A stretch of 64,000 bases of DNA from Hydnum rufescens UP504 (GCA_014904985.1 MU128924.1:252036-316035); one strand, 5' to 3'; positions 31,779 to 44,206 are shown, counted from the first letter of the stretch. Numbers and translations: made by a program. Notes: generated by a model not told the origin, from the sequence alone.

Positions 31779-33217
31779 ATGCCTTCTTCATGTTCCTTCG
31801 TCTGTTGTGATTGACTATGGGCAGCACCAATCAGGTCAATATAGCCCGAAGGATACCTTTGGTCCGAAGGCTAATCTCCTCTCAGTTTCAGCGTTACTTC
31901 ACCCCCGGATCATATCCAGCAGCCATGGCCATGCCATACTATCCCTCAGTTTCCTTCGACCCAACTCCTGATCAGTTTCGCCGACGTGGAGTTATGTAAC
32001 CCATCCCCAGTAGTAGTTCCGACGGTCCCTCCCCGACTTCATTGCCCCCAAATACACACCCACCCCCTGTAGTATCTCCAATCCGATCTCTGAAATCCCG
32101 TGAACCATCGCCAAAACCTGTTGTAATCTCTCCTGTGATTCTTCCGCAACCACCACCGCAGGGACCACCAGTTCACATCCTACCTTTACCTCCGCCTGGT
32201 GTGCGGTCGCCGACCCGGTCACTTAAAGCCCAACCATCATGGACACGATCGCCGCGGGAACGATCACGGGAACGATCTCCACGGACACGATCGTCGCGGG
32301 AGCGATCGCCACGGACACGACCATCGTCACCGGAGCGACCGCTACGAATACAAAGGATTGTGGCTTCGGACGCCGATTCTCGATCCTCACACTTCGGGCA
32401 GATGCCACCACCAGTGGTGCCCCCTCCAAAAGCGGATTCTTCACAGAGCAGTCCATCTGGTCCTCTGGCGCCCCCCTTGTCTCCAAGAAAGCCTGTGGCT
32501 GACGAAGAACCCCAATCGAATGTTTCTACGACATTGGTACCACGACCTACATCTTCCGGTCAGCGAAATCCAAATTCCCCGCGGGCACCACTGCCACCAG
32601 TACCAAGGGCTGTGGATTCGGATGCCGATTCTTATTCACCCCCATCCCCACACCTCGGGGCGAGAGCATTACGACGCCCTCCGAGAGAGGATTCTTCACA
32701 GAGCAGTCCGTCTGAGTCTCCGAGAATGCCTGCGGATGACGAGGAACCTCAATTGAATGTTTCTACACTGGCACGACCCGCACCTTCCAGTCGGCCAAAC
32801 CCAAATTCACCGCGGGCACCACTGCCACCAGTACCAAGGGCTGTAGATTCGGATGCCGATTCTTATTCACCACCACCCGCACACTTGCAACCTAAAGCCT
32901 CAGCAGCGGATGTGGTCTTGATAACGGGTTCCCCATCGAGTAGTCCATCTAGTCCTCCGGTACCCCCTCCGAGAACGCCCAGGGCTGACGAAGTACCCCC
33001 ACTCAATGTTTCTGCGCCATCCCCACCCAATGTTTCTACACCCCTGGCACCGGGTTCTCAGCCGTGCCCTATTTCTGGTTTTAAAATATTTGGGCTCCGA
33101 GATATCATGTCATGGCCAGCTTCCAACCTGGGCGTCAATAACATACGTACTTCCTTGGTGTTTGATGCTCTTGGCACTCTTCACGCATGGGGGATCCAGG
33201 CCAACAAGTTTACTTGA
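31779..33217 (+). pseudogene. Array gene copy F (beta type), two lesions, longest C terminus
   Basis: Exon 1 begins 'MPSSCSFVCCD', but one G is missing from the following Trp codon, giving TGA. The intron position 31835-31891 (57 nt) is kept. In exon 2 a CAA codon conserved in copies D and H is TAA at about 31996, a C to T change. After that the frame is open from 32042 to 33217, about 390 codons. It has an RS-rich tract ('RSPRERSRERSPRTRSSRER'), three modules, and, unlike the other copies, no stop at the usual end: TGA is replaced by TGC, so the frame runs on through the 3' block ('ISGFKIFGLRDIMSWPASN') to 33217. The copy looks dead at its 5' end yet keeps a long frame. Confidence 0.6.
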
Positions 33218-33980
33218 GGAAAATTGGACATGCTATGAGTGGTATGGATCTGTATACTTCGTCCCCGCGCTTCCTATTATTTTTTCACGCAAACAGATAT
33301 AACCATTTATTATAATGCTAAGGAAGGTGTCTCTGCGGTGGGAAAACAGACCCTTGATCTTTGGTGGATTCCATCTGCTGTTTATTGAAATCACGTCCAA
33401 CAGCCGCTACGTTGTGAAATTTAGACGCATAATTCTGTTCACACAGGACGCACATGAAGGACTATGGGATGCTGGGCGCTTGAGTTGACTGGCAAATTGC
33501 GTGGGACCCATCGCAAGACGCAACAAGAATTAAAATTTCCTACAATGTAGATATGACTGTTTGAGGTATGTTCGCTCTTCACTCACAGTTTTTGCAGTCT
33601 TGGAGTGCTTTCACATCGGGGTTTGAACTATGTCGTTTCACCCAATTATGTGAGGTTTAGATCTTTGCATGGTGTTTAGGCACAGGACTAGTAATTCCCA
33701 GACTTGTAGCCTGGGACCCGTGACTAGTTCCATAGGAGCAGCATCGCCTCCGTTTCCATAGAAGCAGTTATCCGAGCACAGGGGATGCTGAAATCGGTTC
33801 ATGTTCGCGACGCTAGAGAGTCGAAGATGCTGGCTCTCGCCTCACACCACCGAGCTACACCCTCTCCATCCAAGGAAGTGTAGATCAGCGCCTCACACCC
33901 ACCCTTCCCCGCGTCTGTGAATCCTGCGGGGACCGTCTTTTCGATTTCCCCAAGAGCGAGGTCGCAGTCCAGCTTCGAGG

Positions 33981-35080
33981 ATGCCTTCTTCGTATTCGTT
34001 CGTTTGTTGTGCTTTGACTAAGGACGGCACTGGTCAGGTCAATATAGCCCAAAGGATATCCATGGTGTGATGGCTAATATCCTTTCCATTTCAGGGCTAC
34101 TTGCCCCCGTCATATCCGCTAGCCATTCCATACTATCCCTCAGATTCCTTCGACCCGACTCCCGATCAGTTTCGCCCACATCGAGTTATGCCAGCAATCC
34201 CTCGCAGTTACCAGCGTAATCCTGGTGACCCCGCCCCTTCTTCATTGCCCCCAAAGGCACATCTGCCGCCTGTAGTACAGACACCCGTGGTTCCTCATGT
34301 CCCGCCTCCCATTCTATCTCCGGAACATTCAAAATCAAGGCCAGAACCTGTTACAGTGCCCCTCCTGTGATTCTTCCACCGCTACAACCGCAATGGCAGC
34401 CGGTTGAGATCCAAACTTCGTCTTCACCTGACGAGGGGTCGCCGATCCGCCCACCTATTGCGCAACGACGTCGCAAAGCGGACCAAACTAGACAGCGGCC
34501 CTCCCCGAACCAGGATTCTGACAGCGATTACCCACTCTCTCTTCCGTATCGTCCGGACCGGGTGGCCCTGCGACCCGCATTTCCCGCTCAGCAAAATCCA
34601 AATTCACCGCGGGCAGCACGGCCACCAATCCAGAGGGCTGTGGACTCGGATACCGATTCTTATCCAGCTCCATCCCCACACCAGATGAAACGATCAGCAG
34701 AGCTTGCGAGTCTGGATTTCTTGGAGAACATTTCGTCTCTTCCGCCCCCCTTGTCTGTGAGAGAGCCAACGGCTGACAAAGAACGCCAATTGAATGTTCC
34801 TACGGCATTGGCGCGACCCACATTTTCCACTCCGCAAAATCCAAATTCATCGCGGGCAGTGCCAGCAGTACATAAGGTCGTGGATTCGGATGCCAATTCT
34901 TATTCAGCACCATCCCCACACACCCTGTTGAGAATGAGGGATGCAGTGGCTCCGTTAGCAGATTCCTCATAGAACAGTCCCTCTGCTCTGGCGTCGCCCT
35001 TGCCTCCGAGAAAGCCTACGACTGATGAGGGGCCCTACTAAATATTCTTCGCTACTGGCACCGAGGTCTCAGCCCTAACC
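33981..35080 (+). pseudogene. Array gene copy G (alpha type), one frameshift
   Basis: Exon 1 'MPSSYSFVCCALTKDGTGQ' (33981-34037), intron 34038-34094 (57 nt), exon 2 in phase 0 beginning 'GYLPPSYPLAIPYYP'. The frame holds for about 92 codons, then one missing C in a C-run near 34362 shifts it. The shifted frame 34367-34972 continues through an acidic-serine stretch 'NQDSDSDYPL' and two modules ('VDSDTDSYPAPSPH', 'VDSDANSYSAPSPH'). With that single base restored in nature the copy would be complete, so it may be a recent loss or a sequencing error. It closely resembles copy C. Confidence 0.6.
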
Positions 35081-36373
35081 TATTTCTGGCTTTAAAATAT
35101 TTGGGATCCGAGATACCACGTTATGGCCAGCTTCCTGGGCGTCAATAACATATCTACTTCCTTGGTGTCCGATGCTCTTGGCGCTCTTCACTCATGGGGG
35201 ACTGGTGGAAACTCGATACCCTTTTGAATCCTACATGTCTATCGTCCCGGGGCTCCCTATTATTTTCCCCCGTAAACGGATATAATGCTAACCAAGGTGT
35301 CTCTACATGTAGCCCGGCAAACATACCCTTGATATTTGGTGGATTGTCTATTGAAATCATGTCGAAATATCAGCTATGTTATAAAATTCGGATGCTTAGT
35401 TCTGTTCAGTTCACATAGCATGTGAAGGACTATGGAATGCTGAGCCGCCCTCCCACTGAGCCGTTTGCATGGGCCCCTTCCCCCGATTATCCTGGTTACA
35501 CCACGATCTCTTGTTTCAGCGACACCAACATCCTAGGTCATTCTGCAACATGTGATAGGGATTAACCTCGTAAGTCCATGAGTCCATTATCCAGCACAAC
35601 ATCTTGGTGGTGATGCATCATTGAAATGTGCTTAGAGCTGCTTACTGTAAAAACCCGAGCTGTAGATTCGGGTACCACACTTCACGGCGAAATTAGTCCC
35701 AACCAGAAACATATTCTCCCAGAGTACAGTTTACGTAGTCCATCTGGTCTTCTGGGGTCCTCGCGAAAGTCTGCGGCTGGAGACCTATTTCTAGCTTTAA
35801 AATATTTGGGATCCACCAGTGGAGTGGGTCTGCACCCGATTCCGATTGGTACAGTATTCCCATATCTCTGATCCGCTGTTGTATACGTCTTAGGTAATGA
35901 AATCGGCACTCCCCGACCCGAGTTTTCGACATGCAGACTCCGCTCGCATTATTATCGAAAGAGAGGTGGGGTGATGCTGGTTGTCCTACAAGGACTGCAG
36001 GTGCTTACTAGCACCTCTAGAAGCTGGACCGGTTCTTAGATTGGTGGGCAATTTGCATGCAACCATCATAAGCACAAAATGAAAATCTCCTACAGTATTG
36101 ATATCATGAGCCGTTTGCTGTTCACCCTTACTCATAGTTGGAGCATTTTCACGTTGCAATTTGAAGTTCGGATTGGGTTCCACCCCCGATGAGTCAATAT
36201 ATGGTTCGATAGGATATCAGTGGTGACTTCTTTTTTTCCTTCTTCTTCCTTCTTTTCTCATGGCACCGTTATCCGAAGGTATAAATGCTGGTGAATTGAA
36301 GATATTGGCCTGGGCTACGCCCTCTCTGTCCAAGGAAGTGCAAAGACATCAGCACGCCAGTCCAGCTTCGAGG

Positions 36374-38113
36374 ATGCCTTCGTGTTCGTGCCTTTGTTGT
36401 GATTGGACTATGGGCGGCACTAGTCAGGTCAATGTGGCATGAAGGGTACCCTTGGTCCGAAGGCTAATCTCCCTTCGATTTCAGCGTTACTTCACCCCCG
36501 GGTCATATCCAACAGCCATGCCCATGCCATACTATCCCCCAGTTTCTTTCGACCCACCTCCAGATCAGTTTCACCGACGTGGAGTTATGCAACCCATCCG
36601 CGGTAGTAGTTCCGATGGCCCCACCCCGACTTCATTGCCCCCAAAAGCACACCCACCGCCTGTAGTATCTCCGGAATCCCTTGAACCATTGCGAAAGCCT
36701 GTTGTAATCTCTCCTGTGATTCTTCCGCAATCACAACCGCAGGGGCCGCCAGTTCACATCCTGCCTTCACCTCGGCCTAGTGTGCGGTCGCCGACCCAGG
36801 CATTTAAAGCCCAACGATTACGGACACGATCGCCACGGACACCGACGTCGCGGGAGCAATCACCACGGAGACGACGACCGTCACCGGAGCGATCGCGACG
36901 AATACAAAGGATTGGGGATTCGGACGCCGGTTCTTACTCTCCACCATCCCCACACCGTCGGGAGAAAGCATCAAGCCGGCGCCCGGCCTCGGGAACGGAT
37001 TCTTCACAGAGCAGTCGGTCTGGTTCTCCAAGAAAGCCTGTGGCTGACGAGGAACTCCAATTGAATGTTTCTACGACACTGGCACGGCCCACTTCTGCTG
37101 TTCACGCAGGTCCAAATTCACTGCGGGCACCACTGCCACCAGTACGAAGGGCCCCAGATTCGGACGCTGATTCTTATTCACCACCACCCCCACACCGCTT
37201 GGAGAGACCATTAGCACACAGCCGGGATACAGCATCAAGCCGGCATTCGGCCTCGGGAACGGATTCCTCACAGAGCAGTCCGTCTGGGCCTCCAAGAAGG
37301 CCTGCGGCTGATGAGGAACTCCAATTGAATGTTTCTACATTGGCACGACCTACATCTTCCCCTCAGCCGAATCCAAATTCACCGCGGGCATCACTGCCAC
37401 CAATACAAGGGGCTGTGGATTCGGATGCCGATTCTTATTTACCACCATCCCCACACCTCCGGGAGGAAATGGCAAGCCTGCGTGACGCCTCGGGAACGGA
37501 TTCTTCACAGAGCAGTCGGTCCGGTTCTCCAAGAGAGCCTGTGGCTGACGAGGAACCCAAATTGAATGTTTCTACATTGGCACGACCCGCATCTTCCACT
37601 CAGCAAATCTAAATTCACCGCGGGCATCACTGCCACCAGTACAAAGGGTTGTGGATTCGGATGCCAATTCTTATTCACCACCATCCCCACACCTCCGGGA
37701 GGAAATGGCAAGCCTGCGTTACTCCTCGGGAACGGATTCTTCACAGAGCAGTCCGTCTGGTTCTCCAAGAGAGCCTGTGGCTGACGAGAAACCCAAATTG
37801 AATGTTTCTACATTGGCATGACCCGCATCTTCCAGTCAGCCAAATCCAAATTCACCGCGGGCATCACTGCCACCAGTACGAAGGGCTGTGGATTCGGATG
37901 CTGATTCTTATTCACCACCATCCCCACACTTGCGGGCGAAACCATTACCAGAGCATGCGGTGTTGATAACCGATTTCCCACAGAACAGTTCATCTAGTCC
38001 TCCGGCGCCCCCCCTGCCTCCGCGAACGCCCACTGCTGCGAAGTACCCCCACTCACTATTCTACGCTATCCTCACCTGTTTCTACACCCCTGGTACCGGG
38101 TTCTCAGCCGTGA
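36374..38113 (+). CDS. Array gene copy H (beta type), five modules, late frameshift; first 393 aa intact
   Basis: Exon 1 (36374-36427, 'MPSCSCLCCDWTMGGTSQ'), intron 36428-36484 (57 nt, contains an in-frame TGA, so splicing is needed), exon 2 open from 36485 to 37612 (375 codons). Parts in order: 'YPTAMPMPYYPPVSFDPPPD', proline-rich linker, RS-rich tract ('RSPRTPTSREQSPRRRRPSP'), then modules with 'GDSDAGSYSPPSPH', 'PDSDADSYSPPPPH' and 'VDSDADSYLPPSPH'. A missing base after 'ASSTQQ' ends the frame, and two more modules (to 38113) lie beyond it in another frame. Without that lesion it would be the longest member, above 500 residues. Disordered composition; function unknown. Confidence 0.55.
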
Positions 38114-39553
38114 CCTATTTCTGGTTTCAAAATATTTGGCATCTGAGATATCACGTCATATGGCCAGTTTCCGCCCAGGACCTACTTCCTTGGTGTCCGA
38201 TGCTCTTAGCGCTCTTCACGCATTGGGGATGTAGGCCCAACAAGTTTCTTTTGAGAAAACTGGATGCGCCATGAGTGGCGTGGGTCTGCATAGTTGCACA
38301 TTGGTGCATTTGAATCGGCAACTGATTTTGACTAGCGGTGAAAAAGCCTTGAACTCGATACTCTTCTGAATCCTATACACCTGTCGTCCCTGGCCCGTGC
38401 TCCTATTATTTTTCTCGCAAATGGATGTACTGTAGTGCTAAGGAAGGTATCTCTACATGTACTCCGGAAAACATACCCTCGATCTTGGGTGCATTTAACT
38501 GTTGTATATTGAAATCATGTCAAACATCAGCTGTGCTATAAAATTTGGATGCTGAATTCTGTTCTCGCAGCACATGACGGACTATGGAATGGTAGGCTGC
38601 CCTTTCTATGCCAATTCTATATCTCCCACTGAGCTATTTGCATGGTCCCCTTTCCTCTATTTATCCTGCCTTAGTTAACATCCTAGGGCATTCTGCAGAA
38701 CCTTATCCTAAAAAGGAGGGATTGACCTTGTGAGTCCATTAACCAGCACAACATCTTGGTGTCGACGCTGATTGCAATGTGCCTAGAGGATACAGTGGTC
38801 TTCTGGCACCCCCCTTGTCTCCGAGAAAGCCTGCGGCTGACGAAGGCCCTCGATTGAATATTTCTACGACATTGCTGCTGAGTTCTCAGCTCTAACCTAT
38901 TTTTAGCTTGAAAATATTTGGGATCCAGCGGAGTGGGTCTGTAGTCGATTCCGATTGGTATCACTCACTCACTAGATCTTGTAAACGTCTTAGGTAATGA
39001 AATCGGCATTCACCGACTCGAGTTTTCAACATCCTGCAGGCTAACTCCACTCGGATTATTATCGAAAGAGAGGTTGGGTATGGCTAGTTGTACTACAAGG
39101 ACTGCAGGTGCTTGCCGTCACCTCTAGAAGCTGGACCGGCTCTTGCGTTGACCGGCAATTTGCATGGAACCATCATGGGCACAAAATTCAAATTTCCTAT
39201 AGTACCGATCCCTTCTGTTATAGATGTGGCGAGCAATCTGCTGTTCGCTCTTACTCATAGTTGGAACATTTTCACGGAGTGTGAAGTTTGTATTGGGTTC
39301 TACTCTCGATGAGTCATTAGGATATCGGTGATTGTGATTTCTTTTTTCTTTCTTTCTTTGTTCCTTCTTTTCTCACGGCATTGTTATTTGTTTCCATCAG
39401 CATTGATTCAACCACGTGGGATACCGTAATTGTGCCTGAGTTCGCAACGCATACGTACAGGCGAATTCAAGATATTGGCCCTCGTGCTACCCAGCGACAC
39501 CCTCTCTGTCCAAGGACGTGCAAAGACATCAGCACGCCAGTCCAGCTTCGAGG

Positions 39554-40618
39554 ATGCCTTCGTGTTCGTTCGTTTGTTGTGATTGTACTATGGGTGGCAC
39601 CAGTCAGGTCAATATAGCCTGAAGGATGAGCTTGGTCTGAAGGCTGATCTCCTTTCGATCTCAGCGCTCCTTCACCCCGGGGTTATATCCGCCAGCCATG
39701 CCCATGCCATACTATCCCCCAGTTTCCTTCGACTCGACTCCCGATCGGTTCCGCCGACGTCGAGTTATGCCTGGTAGTGATTCCGACCGCCCCGCCCATA
39801 CTTCATCGCCCCCAAATGCACACCCACCGCCTGTAGTATTGGCACCGGCAGGTCCCCCTCTAATTCGATATCCGGAATCCGTGAACCATCGCCAAAACCT
39901 GTTGTAATCTCTCCTCCTGTAATTCTCCAGGAACCACAACCGGGCCACCAGTTGAGATCCCAACTTCGCCTCCGCGTCGTGTGGGGTCGCCGACCCGCCG
40001 ACATAGCGCCGAACGATCGCGAACACGATCGTCGCGGGTGCCATTGCGGACACGATCGTCGCGGGAACGATCGCCACAGGAGCGATCGTCGCGGGAGCGA
40101 TTGCCACTAGTACAAAGGGCCGTGCATTCGGATGTCGATTCTTATTCACCACCATCCCCACACTTGCAGCCGAAAACATTAGCGGAGCGTCGGGCCCCAA
40201 GTACAAACTCTTCACAGAGCACTCCGCCTGCCCCTCTGGCGTCCCCCCCGCATTTGTCCCCGAGGAAGCCTGTGGCTAACGAAGAGCCCCAATTGAATGT
40301 TTCTACGACATTGGCACCACGACCCACATCTTCCATTCAGCCAAATCCAAATTCACCGCGGGCACCACTGCCACCAGTACCAAGGGCTGTGGATTCGGAT
40401 GCCGATTCTTATTCACCACCATCCCCACACTTGCAGCCGAAAACATTAGCAGCGAGTCCGGTCCTGATAACAGATCTCCCACCGAGCAGTCCATCTACTC
40501 CTCCGGTACCCCCTCCGACAATGCCCAGGGCTGACGAAGTACCCCCACTCAATGTTTCTATGCCATCCACCTCCCACCAAATGTTTCTATGCCCCCGGCC
40601 CCGGGTTCTCAGCCGTGA
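39554..40618 (+). pseudogene. Array gene copy I (beta type), last in the array, one frameshift
   Basis: Exon 1 (39554-39607, 'MPSCSFVCCDCTMGGTSQ'), intron 39608-39664 (57 nt, with TGA inside), exon 2 starts 'RSFTPGLYPPAMPMPYYPP' like copy E. A missing C near 39890 ends the frame after about 80 codons. A second frame (39981 onward) holds an RS-rich tract ('RTRSSRVPLRTRSSRERSPQ') and two modules, 'VHSDVDSYSPPSPH' and 'VDSDADSYSPPSPH'. The usual TGA follows 'RVLSR'-type text in a shifted frame at 40616-40618. The 3' block (40625-40845) is present. Copies E and I share 'LAPAG' in the linker, so they are probably closest relatives. Confidence 0.6.
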
Positions 40619-41030
40619 CCTATTTCTGGTTTTAAAATATTTGGGATCCGAGATATCACGTCATGGCCAGTTTCCAACCAAGACCTACTTCCTCGGTGTC
40701 TGATGCTCCTAGCGCTCTTCACGCATGGGGGATCCAGGCCCAAAAAGTTTTGTTTGAGGAAAACTGGATGCGCGGTGAGTGGTGTGGGTCTGTATACTTG
40801 CACATTGGTGCCTTTGAATCGGCAATTGATTTTGACTAGCGGTGAAAAAGCCTTGGACTCGATACCCTTTTGAATCCTATACGCCTATCGTCCCCGTGCT
40901 CCCTATTATTTTTTCTCGCAAACGGATATAACGCTAAGGGATTTCTACATGTAGCCCGGAAGCATACCCTCGATCTTGGGGCGAATTTTATCTGTCAGCT
41001 ATACTATGAAATCTGGATACTTAGTACTGT

Positions 41031-42645
41031 TTGTTACGGGGTTCGCCGGACAACCCTAGTCCTTGGACAAATGCCCATAACACTCAATTTTTCTCATTTG
41101 TGTGTCAAGTAAGCTTTTCCAGGTACTGTCAGTGTGCTGCTAGGGTCTTGGGCGAAAATAATCATGAAAAACCATCAGGTGGTTGGTGAGGACTCAAAAT
41201 AGTGTTTCTATATTCTGAATTTAGTGTTTTTTGAACAATACAAAATGCTCTCACAGCTTATAAAGCCAGCAGGTAGCAAAACTACTACTTTGAGGCCTTT
41301 GGCTACCATACTGGCTATCTTTCATGTGAGTTTCAGTGGCTCATGATGAGAATTGAAGCTGCTAGCTTGGGTACAATGAGGGGGCATTGATCTAATTTCG
41401 CCAATCAAAGGCAAAGCTTGCAAAGAAAGCAGAGCCCTTGAAGCAGTTCCCCAAAAGGAAAAGGAAGATCAGCACTGGGCATGCCGTTGATGTCATTGAA
41501 CAAAGAAAATGGGCAGGGTGCACCCAATCCTTCAACCCAACCTCCCAAATGTCTCCGCACACTCTCACCTATTCCCATCAATGGAAATCCTGCCAGTTGG
41601 TCCCCACAACACTGTCCTCACCCCCAACCAATAGTACAAGTGAATGCCTGGAGACTGTGAGATTCTCCAACAGGTGTCCGAGTACTAGGGTTCAGTACTG
41701 GCTGACACCAAAATGAGACCATAATGTGGATCCCTCACTGCACCTTACTGCATGCATAGATTTCCTTATAATTTTTATCCAATGTATATATGATTATAGT
41801 ACATATTATTACCAAGTTTGGGACCTAGCCGGCCAGTGTGTCGTGAGTAGTGGTCAATTTTGTTACTTCTGTCCGAGATCCCGGTTACAAACAGTACCCA
41901 GGATTTACAGAGATGCTGGGTGGCTGCCCTGGGCCGCAGCTGCAGAACCAGATGGAAATTATATAATATATGGTCCCCCATATAAATACTATATAAATAT
42001 ATATCCCCGACTCTGAAAGAGAGGGTTATGGCGAGCATGCTTTTGGATCCGAAATTGAATTCTGCCCAAAATTGTGTCACCGATGGCACTGAGACCACAA
42101 TTATCATTGTTTTTCTGATATGTTTAAGGGTTTCATGCAATGGTCTAGTTGTGTCTTTCTTCAGTTCCATAGCTTTCTGATGTGTGGATGTCTGACACTA
42201 TATTGGGCTATCTGATCATGTGACTCACTCATTATCTGCTTATCACTGGTGTCTTCCAAAGCTCATACTTGTTCTTGTTGGTATCCTGTCTCAGACAACT
42301 ATGGGTATAATCACTTGTCTCCACAAGACCCATAAGCGGGATTGGGAGACTGCCCACCATCCCACTAGTACATCTCAGAGGCAGCTTGGGATCTGTGCAC
42401 AAAACTGTAAGCTAGTTTCTCATATCCTCAAACCTATGTCCAAATACAAGGGTACATGTGGGACATGATGCATGGGCATCCCTATGTATCTACATGTGAT
42501 TATCTGGGGATGAACAGAACTGGATGAGGGACTCATAATCCCTGTTCATAGAGAGCAATGAGAGGAGTTTTTTTTACAGACAGTGCACCACAGCAGGTGA
42601 AATCGTATCAGCAATGGTAATGAAGGAAACAAGATGCTTGCCAGA
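41031..42645. other. Array boundary and unassigned sequence
   Basis: Unit sequence of the array stops at about 41030. Next comes a short TGTTACGGGGTTCG...CCATAACA piece (41032-41082) that resembles the start of a copia-type LTR and has TGTTA/TAACA ends. An open frame at 41438-41716 (92 codons, beginning 'MKQFPKRKRKISTGHAVDVI') and a frame at 41775-42170 show no family I know. A TATA-rich patch lies at 41960-42005. I see no other gene. Confidence 0.35.
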
Positions 42646-44206
42646 TTGTGCACTGTAAGCAAGAGAAAAAGGGGGAATCTCTGCTACAGTCTGTGATATG
42701 GAATTGAGAATGAAGAATGGGGGCCACCAAAATAATTCGAATATTCAGGTCTGGGTGTAGGAAGGTCTTTGGGATAGAAGATAATCTGCTGTAAGCAGTA
42801 GTTGCCCAAGCAGATGAATAAAGGGGAAAATGTGCCACAAATACCACACTCTAAGGTCCTAATCTTGTGGCCCTAGACAAAGTGCAGTAGGAACAGTGTC
42901 CTCAGATGGAATTCGCCCAGGAATCCAGCAGCAATACTTCAGTGCTTCAGACTGGGGAGGGGGAAGACAATGGAATTTTCAACACAATTTGCTTAATATA
43001 CAACCTGGCTATGAGATCAAATATCCGACGGAAGCAGGGGGATAGGGGAAATATGTAGAAAAAGGAATCAAGTCAAAAGCTTCAAAACTGACAGAGATAT
43101 TCAATTTACAAGTCTGGGGATAGGATAGAGCATAAAATGACTATTTCTCCTTCCCTTTTGGACAGATTCCCTTGAGGAATGGTGGAATGCGTCGTCCTGA
43201 ACGTCCTATCCTTTGGATATAAGGCTGCCGGACAATATTCGATATTTGAAAATTGGAAGGGGGAATGATGTTCTCCTGAGACAAGGGGGAAATTTGTATG
43301 TAGAACACCGAGTTCTTCGTCGTTCGTGATGCCCTTCATACCGCTGGATGGGCATTTTCAATACCTTTCTAGGAGCGGTCGTTTCATGCAAATCTGATCA
43401 AAACTGACGGAGAAATTCGAAAAATACATCTTCTTATTATGAATGAGCAGGTGAAATCGTTCCAGAAGCCTCAGTTCTAATCCGATGAACACGTAATCAG
43501 TATCATTCGATAGGTATTGATCACAGCTTTCAGGGCGCTATATTTACGAGTCGATCAGATACTAATTGACTTCGAAAAGCGGAAAATACTCCTTAAGAGC
43601 ATGGATTCCATAGTAAAATCGTTCTAGAACATGCAATTTTAATCGGATCAACTCGTGCTCAGTATGGTTGGATAGGTGTGAATCATATATTTCCGGACGC
43701 TACTTTTTCAAGCCGATACGATCAAAACTGACAGAGAAATTTGACGGATACTCCTTAAGAGTGCCGCATTTGCCCCTATTTGATTATGTAACTGTATCCG
43801 CAAGTAGGAATGAAGGCCCGGGTGTGTAATCCATCGTATTACATAATCACCATTCGTTAGGGTTGCCCTTAAGGCAGCAAGATCCATATGAGCAGATTGA
43901 AGGAGAATTCAAGACGATATACAGAAGGGCAAGTTGAATTGCCGGGTCCACCATATCATGGCTTATGGTAGGACATAGATGAATACAGTCCCTGTGGCCT
44001 GTTGAAGACCCTGGGAGATTGACTCGTGTACAAAGGAAATGAGCATTCCATTTACATCTTTTCAGGCATATGGAATTCATGCTCATCCATGAACGGATGA
44101 AAGGTTTGTTATTGGAATGACATATTGGTACATTTTTAATTCATTCATCAGAAAATTTGACACTGAAATGGAACTCTATGTGGTAGGGATTTTTCCCTCC
44201 AACAGT
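42646..44206 (+). repeat. L2 LTR, long copy
   Basis: About 1.56 kb, ending GGGATTTTTCCCTCCAACA. It matches 61895-63270 along its length, including the shared 'GGCCCTAGACAAAGTGCAGTA' region and the closing CCCTCCAACA. Inside are three imperfect repeats of roughly 150-170 bp, each with 'GATCAAAACTGA' or a close variant. The left end is approximate. The near-palindrome described next begins directly after its right end. Confidence 0.65.

Larger units (their letters stand above)
18772..41030. repeat. 22 kb array of repeated units carrying nine gene-family copies
   Basis: Units of about 2-3.3 kb follow one another. Each has a 5' region (a CT-rich tract near 'GGTGACTTCTTTTTTT', then a block containing 'CTCTCTGTCCAAGGAAGTG'), the gene, a 3' block starting 'GGTTTTAAAATATTTGGGAT', and a trailing region with 'GAAGGTATCTCTACATGTA'. 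Gene starts are at 19412, 22151, 24902, 26882, 31779, 33981, 36374 and 39554 on the plus strand and 30917 on the minus strand. Unit order differs by truncations. The intergenic parts are as conserved as the genes, so whole units were duplicated. The array ends at about 41030, where unit sequence stops. Confidence 0.8.

Noticed and set aside
18178..38000. Long antisense frames running against the array genes
   Set aside because: They arise from the proline- and serine-rich codons of the sense strand, lack splice logic, and are not kept between copies.
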